Source: a virus
Strand: one strand, 5' to 3'
IMG/VR virus record: IMGVR_UViG_3300021090_000386
Span: 1 to 22,810 of that record
Length of the DNA: 22,810 nucleotides
A program made the translations under genes and the position numbers. Within the stretch, counting starts at the first letter, position 1. Each line of letters opens with the position of its first letter. The notes beneath the pieces were generated by a model. The model saw only the letters and a program-made list of their open reading frames with translations, did not search any database and was not told where the DNA came from. Shown here one piece after another: positions 5,981 to 12,586 of the stretch.

Positions 5981-7185
5981 GGTCCCTCCGTTCCGTGCTC
6001 GCGAAGACGCCCGTACCGTTCGCTCCGGCTGTCCGGTCACTCTTCGGCGCTCCCGTGGAGCAGGCGTCCATGGTCCAGCAGATGACCGCCATGGGCACCG
6101 TGGGGACACTGTTCGCCATGGTGGACGCGCTGTCCGAGAACACCGCACAGGCCGAATGGAAGCTGTGGGCGAAGTCCGCCAGCGGCCGGACCGAGGACCG
6201 TACCGAGGTCACGCGGCATCTGTCGCTGAAGATCTGGAACAAGCCCAACCAGTTCTATACACGGCAGGAGTTCGTTCAGACCTTCCAGCAGCATCGGGAC
6301 CTCACCGGAGAGGCGTGGTGGCTGGTCGGCAGGGATCGCAGAGCTCCGTTCCCCATGGAGCTGTGGCCGGTCCGCCCCGACCGGATGGACGTCGTGAGGC
6401 ACCCGACGGAGTTCCTGACCGGTTATGTCTACACCGGACCGGAGGGTGAGCGCGTTCCGCTCAACCGCGACGAAGTGATTCAGCTCCGGCGGCCGAACCC
6501 CCTCGATCCTTATCGCGGGATGGGGCCGGTACAGAGCATCCTCGCTGACCTCGACTCCGTCCGGTACTCCGCCGAGTGGAACCGGAACTTCTTCAGGAAC
6601 TCAGCCGAACCTGGCGGGATCATCGAAGTGCCCGAGAGCCTGGGGGACGATGAGTTCTACCAGCTTCGGGAGCGGTGGAACGAGCAGCACCGGGGCGTGG
6701 CACAAGCCCACAGAGTGGCCATCCTGGAGCACGGCAAGTGGGTGGACCGGAAGTTCAGCCAGCGGGACATGCAGTTCGCAGAACTTCGGGGTGTGAGTGA
6801 GGCCGTCCTGATGAAGGCGTTCCGGTTCCCGGTCCCGATGCTGGGCATCAGCGAGGACGTCAACCGGGCGAACGCGGACGCCGCTGAAGTGGTGTTCGCG
6901 CGGAGGCTGATCAAACCCCGCCTGGAGGCGATCAAGCAGGCGCTCAACAATGACTTCCTTCCCCTCTTCGGGAGCACTGGACAGGGCGTGGAGTTCGACT
7001 TCTGCGATCCGGTGCCCGAAGACCTGGAGCTGTCGGCGAAGCTCCTGACGGCCCGTTCAGACGCGGCCAAGGCACTGCGTGACGCGGGGTGGAACCCCGA
7101 CGACATCCTCAGCGCCGTGGGCCTGCCGGAGATGACCTATGATTCACCTCAGGTACCAGCGCAGACAGGAGCGTTCGGTGGGTAG
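5977..7185 (+). CDS. Portal protein (HK97-type family)
   Basis: The product forms the dodecameric ring at the capsid vertex through which DNA enters and leaves. It has 402 residues, typical of the HK97-type siphovirus portal family. Family-like features include ENTAQAEWKLWAKS near the N-terminus, the GEAWWLVGRDRR segment, GYVYTGPEGERVPLNRDEVI followed by LRRPNPLDPYRGMGPVQSIL, and FRFPVPMLGISEDVNRANAD leading into the EVVFARRLIKPRLEAIKQAL helix. It starts in an ATGA overlap with the membrane-protein gene. Its last codons lie in the first copy of the 56-bp direct repeat. A ribosome binding site (AGGAG) and a GTG overlapping the stop there look like the original start of the protease gene, now a 10-codon remnant. 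The portal frame itself is complete. Confidence 0.95.
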   Translation: MRSLRSVLAKTPVPFAPAVRSLFGAPVEQASMVQQMTAMGTVGTLFAMVDALSENTAQAEWKLWAKSASGRTEDRTEVTRHLSLKIWNKPNQFYTRQEFVQTFQQHRDLTGEAWWLVGRDRRAPFPMELWPVRPDRMDVVRHPTEFLTGYVYTGPEGERVPLNRDEVIQLRRPNPLDPYRGMGPVQSILADLDSVRYSAEWNRNFFRNSAEPGGIIEVPESLGDDEFYQLRERWNEQHRGVAQAHRVAILEHGKWVDRKFSQRDMQFAELRGVSEAVLMKAFRFPVPMLGISEDVNRANADAAEVVFARRLIKPRLEAIKQALNNDFLPLFGSTGQGVEFDFCDPVPEDLELSAKLLTARSDAAKALRDAGWNPDDILSAVGLPEMTYDSPQVPAQTGAFGG

Positions 7186-7206
7186 AGATCACTTCAAGGT
7201 CGCGCG
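7151..7206 (+). repeat. 56-bp perfect direct repeat, copy 1 (portal 3' end)
   Basis: Identical over 56 bases to 7320-7375, starting AGGTACCAGCGCAGACAGGA and ending CAAGGTCGCGCG. It covers the last 11 codons plus stop of the portal gene and a copy of the protease start region (AGGAG at 7167-7171, GTG at 7178). From that GTG only ten codons are open before TAA at 7208. The bases outside both copies differ (C versus G on the left, A versus G on the right). Confidence 0.97.
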
Positions 7207-7319
7207 ATAAACAGCGCGTGGTCAAGCCGCTACCAGATCCGACTGAGAGGAATTCCGCTCAGTCGGAGACTGTGACCAAGCGGGCACCGCAAGCTACCTC
7301 TCTCGCCGGTAAGTGGGTG
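7207..7319 (+). other. 113-bp insert between the direct repeats
   Basis: This sequence lies between the two 56-bp repeats and separates portal and protease, genes that otherwise would overlap by eight bases. It has a stop codon (TAA at 7208-7210) for the copy-1 frame, then stays open in the protease frame from a GTG at 7218. It carries a 30-bp near-palindrome at 7238-7267, and the left junction has CGCGC/GCGCG arms (7201-7218). No protein-like or RNA-gene signature was recognised. It could be a remnant of an inserted element or an att-type scar. Confidence 0.7.
7238..7267. repeat. 30-bp near-perfect palindrome inside the insert
   Basis: TCCGACTGAG, one mismatched A, then GGAATTCC at the centre, mismatched G, and CTCAGTCGGA. 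Only 7248/7257 break the symmetry. It could act as a binding site for a dimeric recombinase or regulator, or form a hairpin in RNA. Confidence 0.7.
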
Positions 7320-7375
7320 AGGTACCAGCGCAGACAGGAGCGTTCGGTGGGTAGAGATCACTTCAAGGTCGCGCG
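7320..7375 (+). repeat. 56-bp perfect direct repeat, copy 2 (protease 5' end)
   Basis: Identical to 7151-7206, displaced by 169 bp. This copy contains the AGGAG ribosome binding site (7336-7340) and GTG (7347) that most likely start the present protease gene, so the duplication supplied a working translation start. Confidence 0.97.
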
Positions 7376-8069
7376 GCCGGTGGCACGTCTCCGCGAGGGT
7401 CGGACCGACTGGTACACGATCAAGAACGAAGCCGGTACGTCCGAGATCATGATCTATGACGAGATCGGGTACTGGGCCGTCACCGCCAGCGACTTCGTCA
7501 GGGAGCTGTCCGGCCTCAGGACGGACAAGATCGACCTACACCTCAACTCCCCTGGCGGCGAAGTGTTCGACGGCATCGCCATCTACCAGGCGCTGAAGAA
7601 CCACAAGGCCGAGGTCACGGTGTACGTGGACTCGCTGGCGGCCTCGATCGCCTCCGTCATCGCGATGTCCGGCGACCGCGTCATCATGGCGCGAAACTCC
7701 ACGATGATGATCCATGAGGGCTCCGGCCTCTGCGTGGGCAACGCGGCCGACATGAAAGAGATGTCCGCCCTGCTGGACAAGACCAGCGACAACATCGCGA
7801 GCATCTACGCGGACCGGGCCGGAGGCACAAGCGCCAGCTGGCGTAAGCGCATGACGGCTGAGACGTGGTATTCCGCAGATGAGGCCGTGGCGGCGGGCCT
7901 GGCTGATGAAGTCCAGGGTAAGGGGACCGAGCAGTCCAACACCTGGGACCTGTCCATCTTCAACTACTCCGGCCGGAGCGAAGCCCCGGAACCGGAGATC
8001 GTGAAATCACCTACGTTCAACTGGGACCCGGAAGAGTTCCGGCGTCAAGCCTTGAGGGAGGCTGAGTAA
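7347..8069 (+). CDS. ClpP-like capsid maturation protease (S14 family)
   Basis: This serine protease is expected to cleave the capsid delta domain and scaffold during head maturation. I prefer GTG 7347 because AGGAG lies six bases upstream. In-frame GTG codons at 7218, 7272 and 7317 would add up to 43 residues encoded by the insert and repeat. The 240-residue form has the ClpP fold signatures: IDLHLNSPGGEVFDGIAIYQ (substrate-binding strand and glycine loop), YVDSLAASIASVIAMSG with the nucleophilic serine in LAAS, and the MMIHEGSG histidine. ETWYSADEAVAAGLADEV contains the likely acidic residue region and the typical end of the domain. About 40 variable residues follow. The stop shares an A with the capsid start (TAATG). 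The gene lies between portal and capsid, as in HK97-like phages. Confidence 0.93.
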   Translation: MGRDHFKVARPVARLREGRTDWYTIKNEAGTSEIMIYDEIGYWAVTASDFVRELSGLRTDKIDLHLNSPGGEVFDGIAIYQALKNHKAEVTVYVDSLAASIASVIAMSGDRVIMARNSTMMIHEGSGLCVGNAADMKEMSALLDKTSDNIASIYADRAGGTSASWRKRMTAETWYSADEAVAAGLADEVQGKGTEQSNTWDLSIFNYSGRSEAPEPEIVKSPTFNWDPEEFRRQALREAE

Positions 8070-9412
8070 TGCCGAAGATCACCATCCCCACGGCTCCGTC
8101 GGAGCTGGAAGAGATGCTCAACGACAAGGCCAAGATGGCCGAGATCAACGAAGCGGGCCAGCTCGCGGAAGTGACCGCCGCTTACGCGCGCCACGTCATG
8201 AACAAGGACAAGGGCCTCGCGGAGCAGATCAAGGTCGAAACCCAGCTGGCCCTGGCGGACATGCTGGGGCAGGACGCCGCCAACGGCGATGTCAAGAGGC
8301 TGAACCTGGCCATGCTCAACGGCCGCAACAGCACCGGGACCGGTGCCATTCACAACGCGGCCTACAACCCGAAGGCGTACGCGGCCCCGCTGGACGGCAC
8401 CTACACCAGCCTGGGGGATCTGGCCCTGGACGTCTACCGGGCGAACAAGACCGGTGCGCAGGTCCGCAACGCGGACGCGTGGAACAAGGTCGTGGAGCTG
8501 TCCAACGCCTACAGCGAGAATGACCCCGGGTCCGGCGGGTTCCTCATTCCCGAAGAGATGCGCTCGATGATCATGTCAACGGCGCTGGAGAACTCCGTGG
8601 TCCGCTCGCGGGCAACCGTGATCACCATGCAGAACCTCACGACCCGCATCCCGTTCATCGACGAGACCACCCACTCCGGGAGTCTCTTCGGTGGCATGAT
8701 CTTCTACTGGGTCGGCGAGTCCGCCACCATCACCGCGACAGAGGCCCGCTTCGGCTCCGTCCGGCTGGAGGCCAACAAGCTGGTCGGCGGTGCTCGTATC
8801 CCGAACGAGCTGTGGAACGACGCTCCGGCACTCCAGACCTGGCTGCAGGCCAACGCCCCCAGGGGCCTGGCCCACTTCGAGGACCAGGCGTTCGTGAGCG
8901 GCTCCGGCGTGAACCAGCCCCTCGGTTTCCGGGGGAGCGCCGCGCAGATTTCGGCTGCTCGGGCTGGAGCCAACGCCTTCACCCTCACGGACATCGCCGG
9001 TATGTACGCCCGGATGCTCCCCAGCTCACTCGGTAACGCCGTGTGGCTGGTCAACCAGACGGCCCTGCCGTACCTGTTCGCGATGGACACCGGTACCGCC
9101 GGTTACCCGCTCGGAGTGACCAACATTGCGAACTCTCCGGTGTTCACCCTCTTCGGGCGTCCTCTGATCGTCACGGAGAAGCTCCCCACCAACAGTTCGG
9201 CCGACGGCCTCATGTTCGTGGACCTGTCCTACTACCTGGTGGGCGACCGCCAGGCCGTGTCTCTGGACTTCTCGGAGCACAGCCGGTTCATGAACGACGA
9301 AACCGAACTCCGGCTGATCAGCCGGGTAGACGGCCGTCCGTGGATTCAGTCCGCGCTCACCCCGCTCAACGGCGACACCCTGTCTCCGTTCGTGGGCATC
9401 GACGCCAACTAA
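8069..9412 (+). CDS. Major capsid protein (HK97 fold)
   Basis: At 447 residues this is the standard length for an HK97-fold capsid protein with an N-terminal delta domain. Residues 1 to about 115 are helical and charged (PSELEEMLNDKAKMAEINEA) and probably act as scaffold, removed by the preceding protease. The capsid core follows: GSGGFLIPEEMRSMIMSTAL opens the N-arm and spine, then TRIPFIDETTHSG, GGARIPNELWNDAP, and FEDQAFVSGSGVNQPLGFRG (typical of this family). The ending has YYLVGDRQAVSLDFSEHSRF and ELRLISRVDGRPW. The start shares a base with the protease stop (TAATG), so translation is coupled. A cluster of intercistronic hairpins follows the stop and may lower expression of downstream genes relative to capsid. 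Confidence 0.96.
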   Translation: MPKITIPTAPSELEEMLNDKAKMAEINEAGQLAEVTAAYARHVMNKDKGLAEQIKVETQLALADMLGQDAANGDVKRLNLAMLNGRNSTGTGAIHNAAYNPKAYAAPLDGTYTSLGDLALDVYRANKTGAQVRNADAWNKVVELSNAYSENDPGSGGFLIPEEMRSMIMSTALENSVVRSRATVITMQNLTTRIPFIDETTHSGSLFGGMIFYWVGESATITATEARFGSVRLEANKLVGGARIPNELWNDAPALQTWLQANAPRGLAHFEDQAFVSGSGVNQPLGFRGSAAQISAARAGANAFTLTDIAGMYARMLPSSLGNAVWLVNQTALPYLFAMDTGTAGYPLGVTNIANSPVFTLFGRPLIVTEKLPTNSSADGLMFVDLSYYLVGDRQAVSLDFSEHSRFMNDETELRLISRVDGRPWIQSALTPLNGDTLSPFVGIDAN

Positions 9413-9463
9413 CCTCCGGCCGCAGACGCGGCTGGGTATCCGTCGCGACGGAGAGGAAAGAAG
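9413..9463 (+). promoter_or_regulatory. Intercistronic hairpins after the capsid gene
   Basis: GCCGC-AGAC-GCGGC is a short stem-loop near 9420-9432, and TCCGTCGCGACGGA at 9439-9452 is a perfect 14-bp palindrome just before the GAGAGGAAAG ribosome binding site of the next gene. This is the only sizeable gap in the head operon. It could be a partial terminator or RNA-processing site setting the high ratio of capsid to downstream proteins. Confidence 0.4.
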
Positions 9464-9976
9464 ATGACAGTACGAGGACTGGGCAACGCGTTCGACGTCG
9501 TTCCCGGCACCATCCCCACCGCTGACTTCGAGGCGGCCATCACGGCGACTCGTGTCCACATGAAGAACTACGGCGGCGTGGCCATCGTCGGTTACTACGG
9601 TGCCGTCTCGGCCGGTGCGGATGTCCTGACGTTCGACGTTCAGCAGGCCGACGCGGCTACCGGTGGGAACACGAAGGACTGCGATTGCATCACGCAGGTC
9701 TTCTACAAGAGCGAAGCGACTCTTGACGGTGACGAAGCGTGGACCCGAGCCACCCAGACCGCTGCCAGTGAGGTAGCGCTGGCGGACACCACGCAGACGC
9801 TGATCGTGGTGGAAGTGGACACGGACAGCCTGGACGTGGCCAACGGATACCAGTGGGTTTTCGTCCTCCACCCGGACCCGGGGTCAGGCGGTACCCGCAC
9901 CGGGGCGTACTTCTACATCCCGTACGGTCTCAAGGTGCAGCGTCGCCCTGACCTGCTCGTGCAGCCGAACGCCTAG
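9464..9976 (+). CDS. Head-associated protein downstream of capsid (170 aa), unknown function
   Basis: The ATG is preceded by a strong GAGAGGAAAGAAG site. The 170-residue protein is mostly beta-rich, with segments GGVAIVGYYGAVSAGADVLT, QTLIVVEVDTDSLDVANGYQ and YFYIPYGLKVQRRPDL. A CDC tripeptide near residue 68 could bind a metal or form a disulfide. It has no membrane segment. The position directly after the major capsid gene is where decoration/cement proteins and other head components are commonly encoded, and a large proportion of beta structure fits that. I do not recognise the family firmly, so capsid decoration is an inference from position. The 281-residue antisense frame across 9026-9871 is a GC-rich shadow. 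Confidence 0.75.
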   Translation: MTVRGLGNAFDVVPGTIPTADFEAAITATRVHMKNYGGVAIVGYYGAVSAGADVLTFDVQQADAATGGNTKDCDCITQVFYKSEATLDGDEAWTRATQTAASEVALADTTQTLIVVEVDTDSLDVANGYQWVFVLHPDPGSGGTRTGAYFYIPYGLKVQRRPDLLVQPNA

Positions 9977-9984
9977 GAGTCATC

Positions 9985-10389
9985 ATGGCTGGCACCCTCA
10001 CCGTTACCCAGACGATTCCCGCTCAGGACGTCACCCAGCACTCGTTCGCCTGGACGTGTGACGCGAGCGGGGTCGTGTCGGGTACTTCGGCGACGCTCCC
10101 CCCTGGGACCATCATCATCGTGGTGGTGGACCCTGGATCAGCTGCGCCGACGAACCTCTATGACGCCGTGCTCTTGTGCGACGATCACGGGGTGGATGTG
10201 CTGGCCGGTGAGGGTGCCAACCTTCTGACCGCGACGTCCGCCCACAAGATCCCTCTGATCGCCAACTCTGCGGCCACGGCCGCTGTGAGGCAGTGGCTTC
10301 ACGGAGGGGGATACACGCTCGGGATCACCAACGCTGGTGTGTCCACGTCCGGGGTCATCGACCTGTACATCAGCCGGAGGCCGTTGTGA
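9985..10389 (+). CDS. Head-associated beta-rich protein (134 aa), unknown function
   Basis: The ATG follows a TAGGAG site nine bases upstream. The protein reads as a compact beta sandwich: GTLTVTQTIPAQDVTQHSFA, an IIIVVVDPGSA strand, LYDAVLLCDDHGVDVLAGEG, and a C-terminal ITNAGVSTSGVIDLYISRRP. There is no signal peptide despite some hydrophobic strands, and no enzymatic motif. It lies second after the major capsid gene. A minor capsid or decoration role is plausible from position, and the composition (many A, T, V and G residues) is normal for virion proteins. Its stop overlaps a GTG (GTGA) that starts the next coiled-coil frame. Confidence 0.75.
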   Translation: MAGTLTVTQTIPAQDVTQHSFAWTCDASGVVSGTSATLPPGTIIIVVVDPGSAAPTNLYDAVLLCDDHGVDVLAGEGANLLTATSAHKIPLIANSAATAAVRQWLHGGGYTLGITNAGVSTSGVIDLYISRRPL

Positions 10390-10637
10390 GTCACGAAGAG
10401 GACGCGCTGGTCTCCAGGCTCCGTGAGCTGGAGGCCCGCGTCACCCGACTGGAGAAGTCATGTCCTGGCGATCACTCCTCAGCATCTACCGAGAAGCCGA
10501 AGCAGAAGATGAGGCAACCGAAGACCAGCCCCCAACGGCCTGCCCGAACGACGGCGAGCCGCTCGAAGAAGGCCCCGGTGGAGTCCTCCACTGCGGGTTC
10601 GACGGATGGATCTGGCGGGGCTGACGGCCCCTCCTGA
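10386..10637 (+). CDS. Possible small coiled-coil protein with basic low-complexity tail (83 aa)
   Basis: This frame starts at GTG 10386, overlapping the previous stop (GTGA). The first 25 residues form a convincing amphipathic coiled coil (EEDALVSRLRELEARVTRLE). From about residue 26 the sequence becomes a K/R/S/T/P-rich low-complexity tail, overlapping out of frame a second, conserved-looking small gene at 10460-10624. Options are a true basic-tailed protein, a shorter coiled-coil peptide whose tail is tolerated, or an ancestral gene overprinted by its neighbour. The coiled coil is the only coding content between 10386 and 10459, which supports translation of at least the front part. The function is unknown. 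Confidence 0.5.
   Translation: MSHEEDALVSRLRELEARVTRLEKSCPGDHSSASTEKPKQKMRQPKTSPQRPARTTASRSKKAPVESSTAGSTDGSGGADGPS
10460..10624 (+). CDS. Small CxxDG zinc-ribbon-like protein, nested in another frame (54 aa)
   Basis: The ATG at 10460 follows GGAGAAG, and the frame ends at TGA 10622-10624. The product begins MSWRSLLSIYREAEAEDEAT and continues with ACPNDGEPLEEGPGGVLHC followed by GFDGW. The two-cysteine CPNDG...LHCGFDGW pattern resembles a half zinc ribbon. Short proteins with an MSWRxLLxIYREA start and a CPNDGxPL motif are familiar to me from the head-to-tail region of actinophages, though I could not run a search here. It lies wholly inside the 10386-10637 frame but in a different phase. Of the two, this one has the better start site and motif support. 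Function is not known; a connector-region accessory role is inferred from position. Confidence 0.72.
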   Translation: MSWRSLLSIYREAEAEDEATEDQPPTACPNDGEPLEEGPGGVLHCGFDGWIWRG

Positions 10638-10651
10638 TGTTCAGGTAATAT
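10622..10651 (+). promoter_or_regulatory. Possible internal promoter before the adaptor gene
   Basis: TGACGG at 10622-10627 and TAATAT at 10646-10651 are separated by 18 bases. TAATAT is an unusually AT-rich hexamer for this genome and lies in one of the few gaps of the late operon (10638-10685). The -35 match is weak, so this is tentative. Confidence 0.3.
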
Positions 10652-10685
10652 CGCAGCAACGCCCTACCGAAAGCAGTGGGTGACG

Positions 10686-11744
10686 ATGGTCTGGTATTCG
10701 ACGCGCGAAGCCGTCATGGCAGCGGCCGACGTCAAACTTAGCGCGTACATGAACGGCCGTGTCGAAGAGGCTCTTGATTCCGCGTCACGGATGGTAGAGG
10801 GCCTGACCAACCGGCCGACCGACTACTTCGTTCCCACCATCGCCACCCGATACTTCGACTGGCCGGACCGTCGGCGCTCCCTTCCGTGGAGGCTATGGCT
10901 GGACCGGGACGAAGTGATCTCCGTGTCCGCGCTGGTCGCCGGAGGCGTGACCATCCCGGGGGCTGACTACTTCCTGGAGCCCGCCAACGAGGGGCCGCCG
11001 TACAACCGGGTCGAAGTTGACCTCGACTCCTCCAGCGTCTTCTCAAGCGCCGGTACCCACCAGCGTCAGATCGCCGTCACCGGGACGTTCGGTTACAGGG
11101 ACACGTCCACCGTCACAGGTGCCCTGGCCGAAGCGCTGGACAGCAGTGAGACCGGGGTTGACGTCACGGACTCCTCCGTCATAGGCGTGGGCAGTCTCAT
11201 CAAAGTGGACAGCGAGCGCATGACCGTCACGGGGCGGACCATGGCCGATACCGCCGTGGACATCCACAGCTCCGATTCCCTGACGGCCAGCGCGGCGGAC
11301 ACCTCGATTCTGTGTTCGACGGCGACGGCCATCCCTCAGCCCGGGGAGACGATCCTGATCGACTCCGAACGGATGCTGGTCGTGGACCTGGCCTCCACCA
11401 CGATCACCGTGAGGCGTGCCCATGACGGGACCGTGCTCGCCACCCACGCGGCCAACGCCGGTATCTTCGCGCCCCGGACGCTGACCGTGGTCCGCGCTTC
11501 GGCCGGAACCACGGCGGCGGCTCACGACACAGCGGCAGTCGTCACCACGACCACGTACCCGGGGCCGATCGTCCAGCTCACGAAGGCGTACGCCCTGGAC
11601 CAGCTTCAGCAGGAGGGCAGCGCGTACGCCCGTACCGTCGGCTCCGGCGAGAACGAGCGTCAGGCGTCCGGCCGTGCGATCAAGGAGCTGGAGAAGCGCG
11701 TGACGGACCTGTACGCGCGCCGGATGAGAACGGCGGCGGTCTGA
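10686..11744 (+). CDS. Head-tail adaptor/connector protein with inserted repeat domains
   Basis: The N-terminal 100 residues resemble the gp6-type head-tail adaptor that docks below the portal: a helical DVKLSAYMNGRVEEALDSAS segment, RFDWPDRR-like substitute YFDWPDRRRSLPWRLWLDRD, and a strand-rich region. The C-terminal helices (IVQLTKAYALDQLQQEGSAY and a final ELEKRVTDLYARRM) also fit. Between them is an insertion of about 130 residues holding two related beta modules, IKVDSERMTVTGR and ILIDSERMLVVDL, followed by TVRRAHDGT. This makes the protein longer (352 aa) than usual adaptors. I use ATG 10686; a GTG two codons upstream (10680) is possible, and neither has a strong ribosome binding site. 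The stop shares a base with the next ATG. The role is assigned from domain pattern and gene order. Confidence 0.78.
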   Translation: MVWYSTREAVMAAADVKLSAYMNGRVEEALDSASRMVEGLTNRPTDYFVPTIATRYFDWPDRRRSLPWRLWLDRDEVISVSALVAGGVTIPGADYFLEPANEGPPYNRVEVDLDSSSVFSSAGTHQRQIAVTGTFGYRDTSTVTGALAEALDSSETGVDVTDSSVIGVGSLIKVDSERMTVTGRTMADTAVDIHSSDSLTASAADTSILCSTATAIPQPGETILIDSERMLVVDLASTTITVRRAHDGTVLATHAANAGIFAPRTLTVVRASAGTTAAAHDTAAVVTTTTYPGPIVQLTKAYALDQLQQEGSAYARTVGSGENERQASGRAIKELEKRVTDLYARRMRTAAV

Positions 11745-12127
11745 TGATCAGAGTGGATGTGGACACCCATGGCCCCCTGTTCGACGGACGGGCCGCAGTG
11801 GCGGCTCGCGACCTGACACAGGCGCTGTCGGAAAAAGTGGCTGAGGATGGACGCCAGAACGTCCTGGCCAACCTCCACACCTCGATCCGCCACCCCACGG
11901 GCTACTACACCTCGCATGTCCGGGTGGAGGCACGGAGTTCCCTGGTTCACGTCGTGACCGACGGAGGTGTCGTGTACGGCCCCTGGCTGGAGGGGACGGG
12001 GTCACGGAACGAGACGACCAGGTTCAAGGGATACGCGTCGTTCCGGCGCGCTCTGCAGGAGACGGAGCGTTCCGTGGACGCCACGGCGGCGGAGACCGCG
12101 CCCCGGTACGTCGAAAGGATGGACTGA
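11744..12127 (+). CDS. Neck/tail-completion protein, HK97 gp10-like (127 aa)
   Basis: The ATG overlaps the TGA of the adaptor gene by one base. The product begins MIRVDVDTHGPLFDG, has a helix DLTQALSEKVAEDGRQNVLA, then strands and a GVVYGPWLEGTGSRNETTRF motif followed by KGYASFRRA. The pattern of a YGPWLEGTGSRN-type loop followed by a basic GYxxFRRA segment is typical of small actinophage proteins in the neck region, related to HK97 gp10-type tail-completion factors. These cap the tail tube or join it to the head. The length fits. Homology is judged by eye, so the exact step (head closure or tail completion) is uncertain. Confidence 0.7.
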   Translation: MIRVDVDTHGPLFDGRAAVAARDLTQALSEKVAEDGRQNVLANLHTSIRHPTGYYTSHVRVEARSSLVHVVTDGGVVYGPWLEGTGSRNETTRFKGYASFRRALQETERSVDATAAETAPRYVERMD

Positions 12128-12130
12128 CCC

Positions 12131-12586
12131 ATGTCCATCGACATCAACACGATCCTCAGCACCGTCAAGAGCCACGCGCAGAAGACGGGCTACTTCACGT
12201 CTGTCCTGCTTCACGAACCCAAGAACGCCCCTGCCGACTCCACCACGGCCGCCATCTGGGCCGACCGGGTCCGGCCGGTACGGACGTCCGGCCTCAACTC
12301 CGTGTCGGTCCTGCTGGTCCTGCGGGTCAGGCTCTACGCGAACATGTTGCAGGAGCCCCAGGACGCCATTGACGCGTCTCTGGCCACGGTGGCCGACGCA
12401 CTCATGACGGCCTACGCCGGAGACTTCGAGCTGGGTGGAGCCGTCCGGAACGTGGACATCTTCGGCACGTACGGCTTCGACTTCGGATGTGTCTTCGGGT
12501 ACCTGTCCCAGGACTCGGTTCTCTTCAGAACGGCAGAGATCACTTTGCCGATCGTGATCAACGATGTGTGGACGGAGACCGCCTAA
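12131..12586 (+). CDS. Tail terminator/completion protein (putative, 151 aa)
   Basis: The gene starts four bases after the neck-protein stop and ends in a TAATG overlap with the first tail-tube gene, so it is translationally coupled. The product begins MSIDINTILSTVKSHAQKTG, has a long strand region (NSVSVLLVLRVRLYANMLQE), the helix DASLATVADALMTAYAGDF, and ends with beta strands FGYLSQDSVLFRTAEITLPI. An alpha/beta protein of about 150 residues immediately before the major tail protein is the standard position of the tail terminator (gpU/gp17-like), a hexameric ring that stops tube polymerisation. The assignment rests mainly on position and size. Confidence 0.7.
   Translation: MSIDINTILSTVKSHAQKTGYFTSVLLHEPKNAPADSTTAAIWADRVRPVRTSGLNSVSVLLVLRVRLYANMLQEPQDAIDASLATVADALMTAYAGDFELGGAVRNVDIFGTYGFDFGCVFGYLSQDSVLFRTAEITLPIVINDVWTETA

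Noticed and set aside
7207-7319. Insert as an insertion sequence or self-splicing intron
   Set aside because: At 113 bp it has no transposase, no terminal inverted repeats at its borders and no recognisable intron core, and the 56-bp duplication is far longer than usual target duplications.
9026-9871. 281-residue leftward frame across the capsid 3' end and the next gene
   Set aside because: It is antisense to two well-supported genes, has no start signal, and shows composition typical of reverse-strand shadows at high GC.
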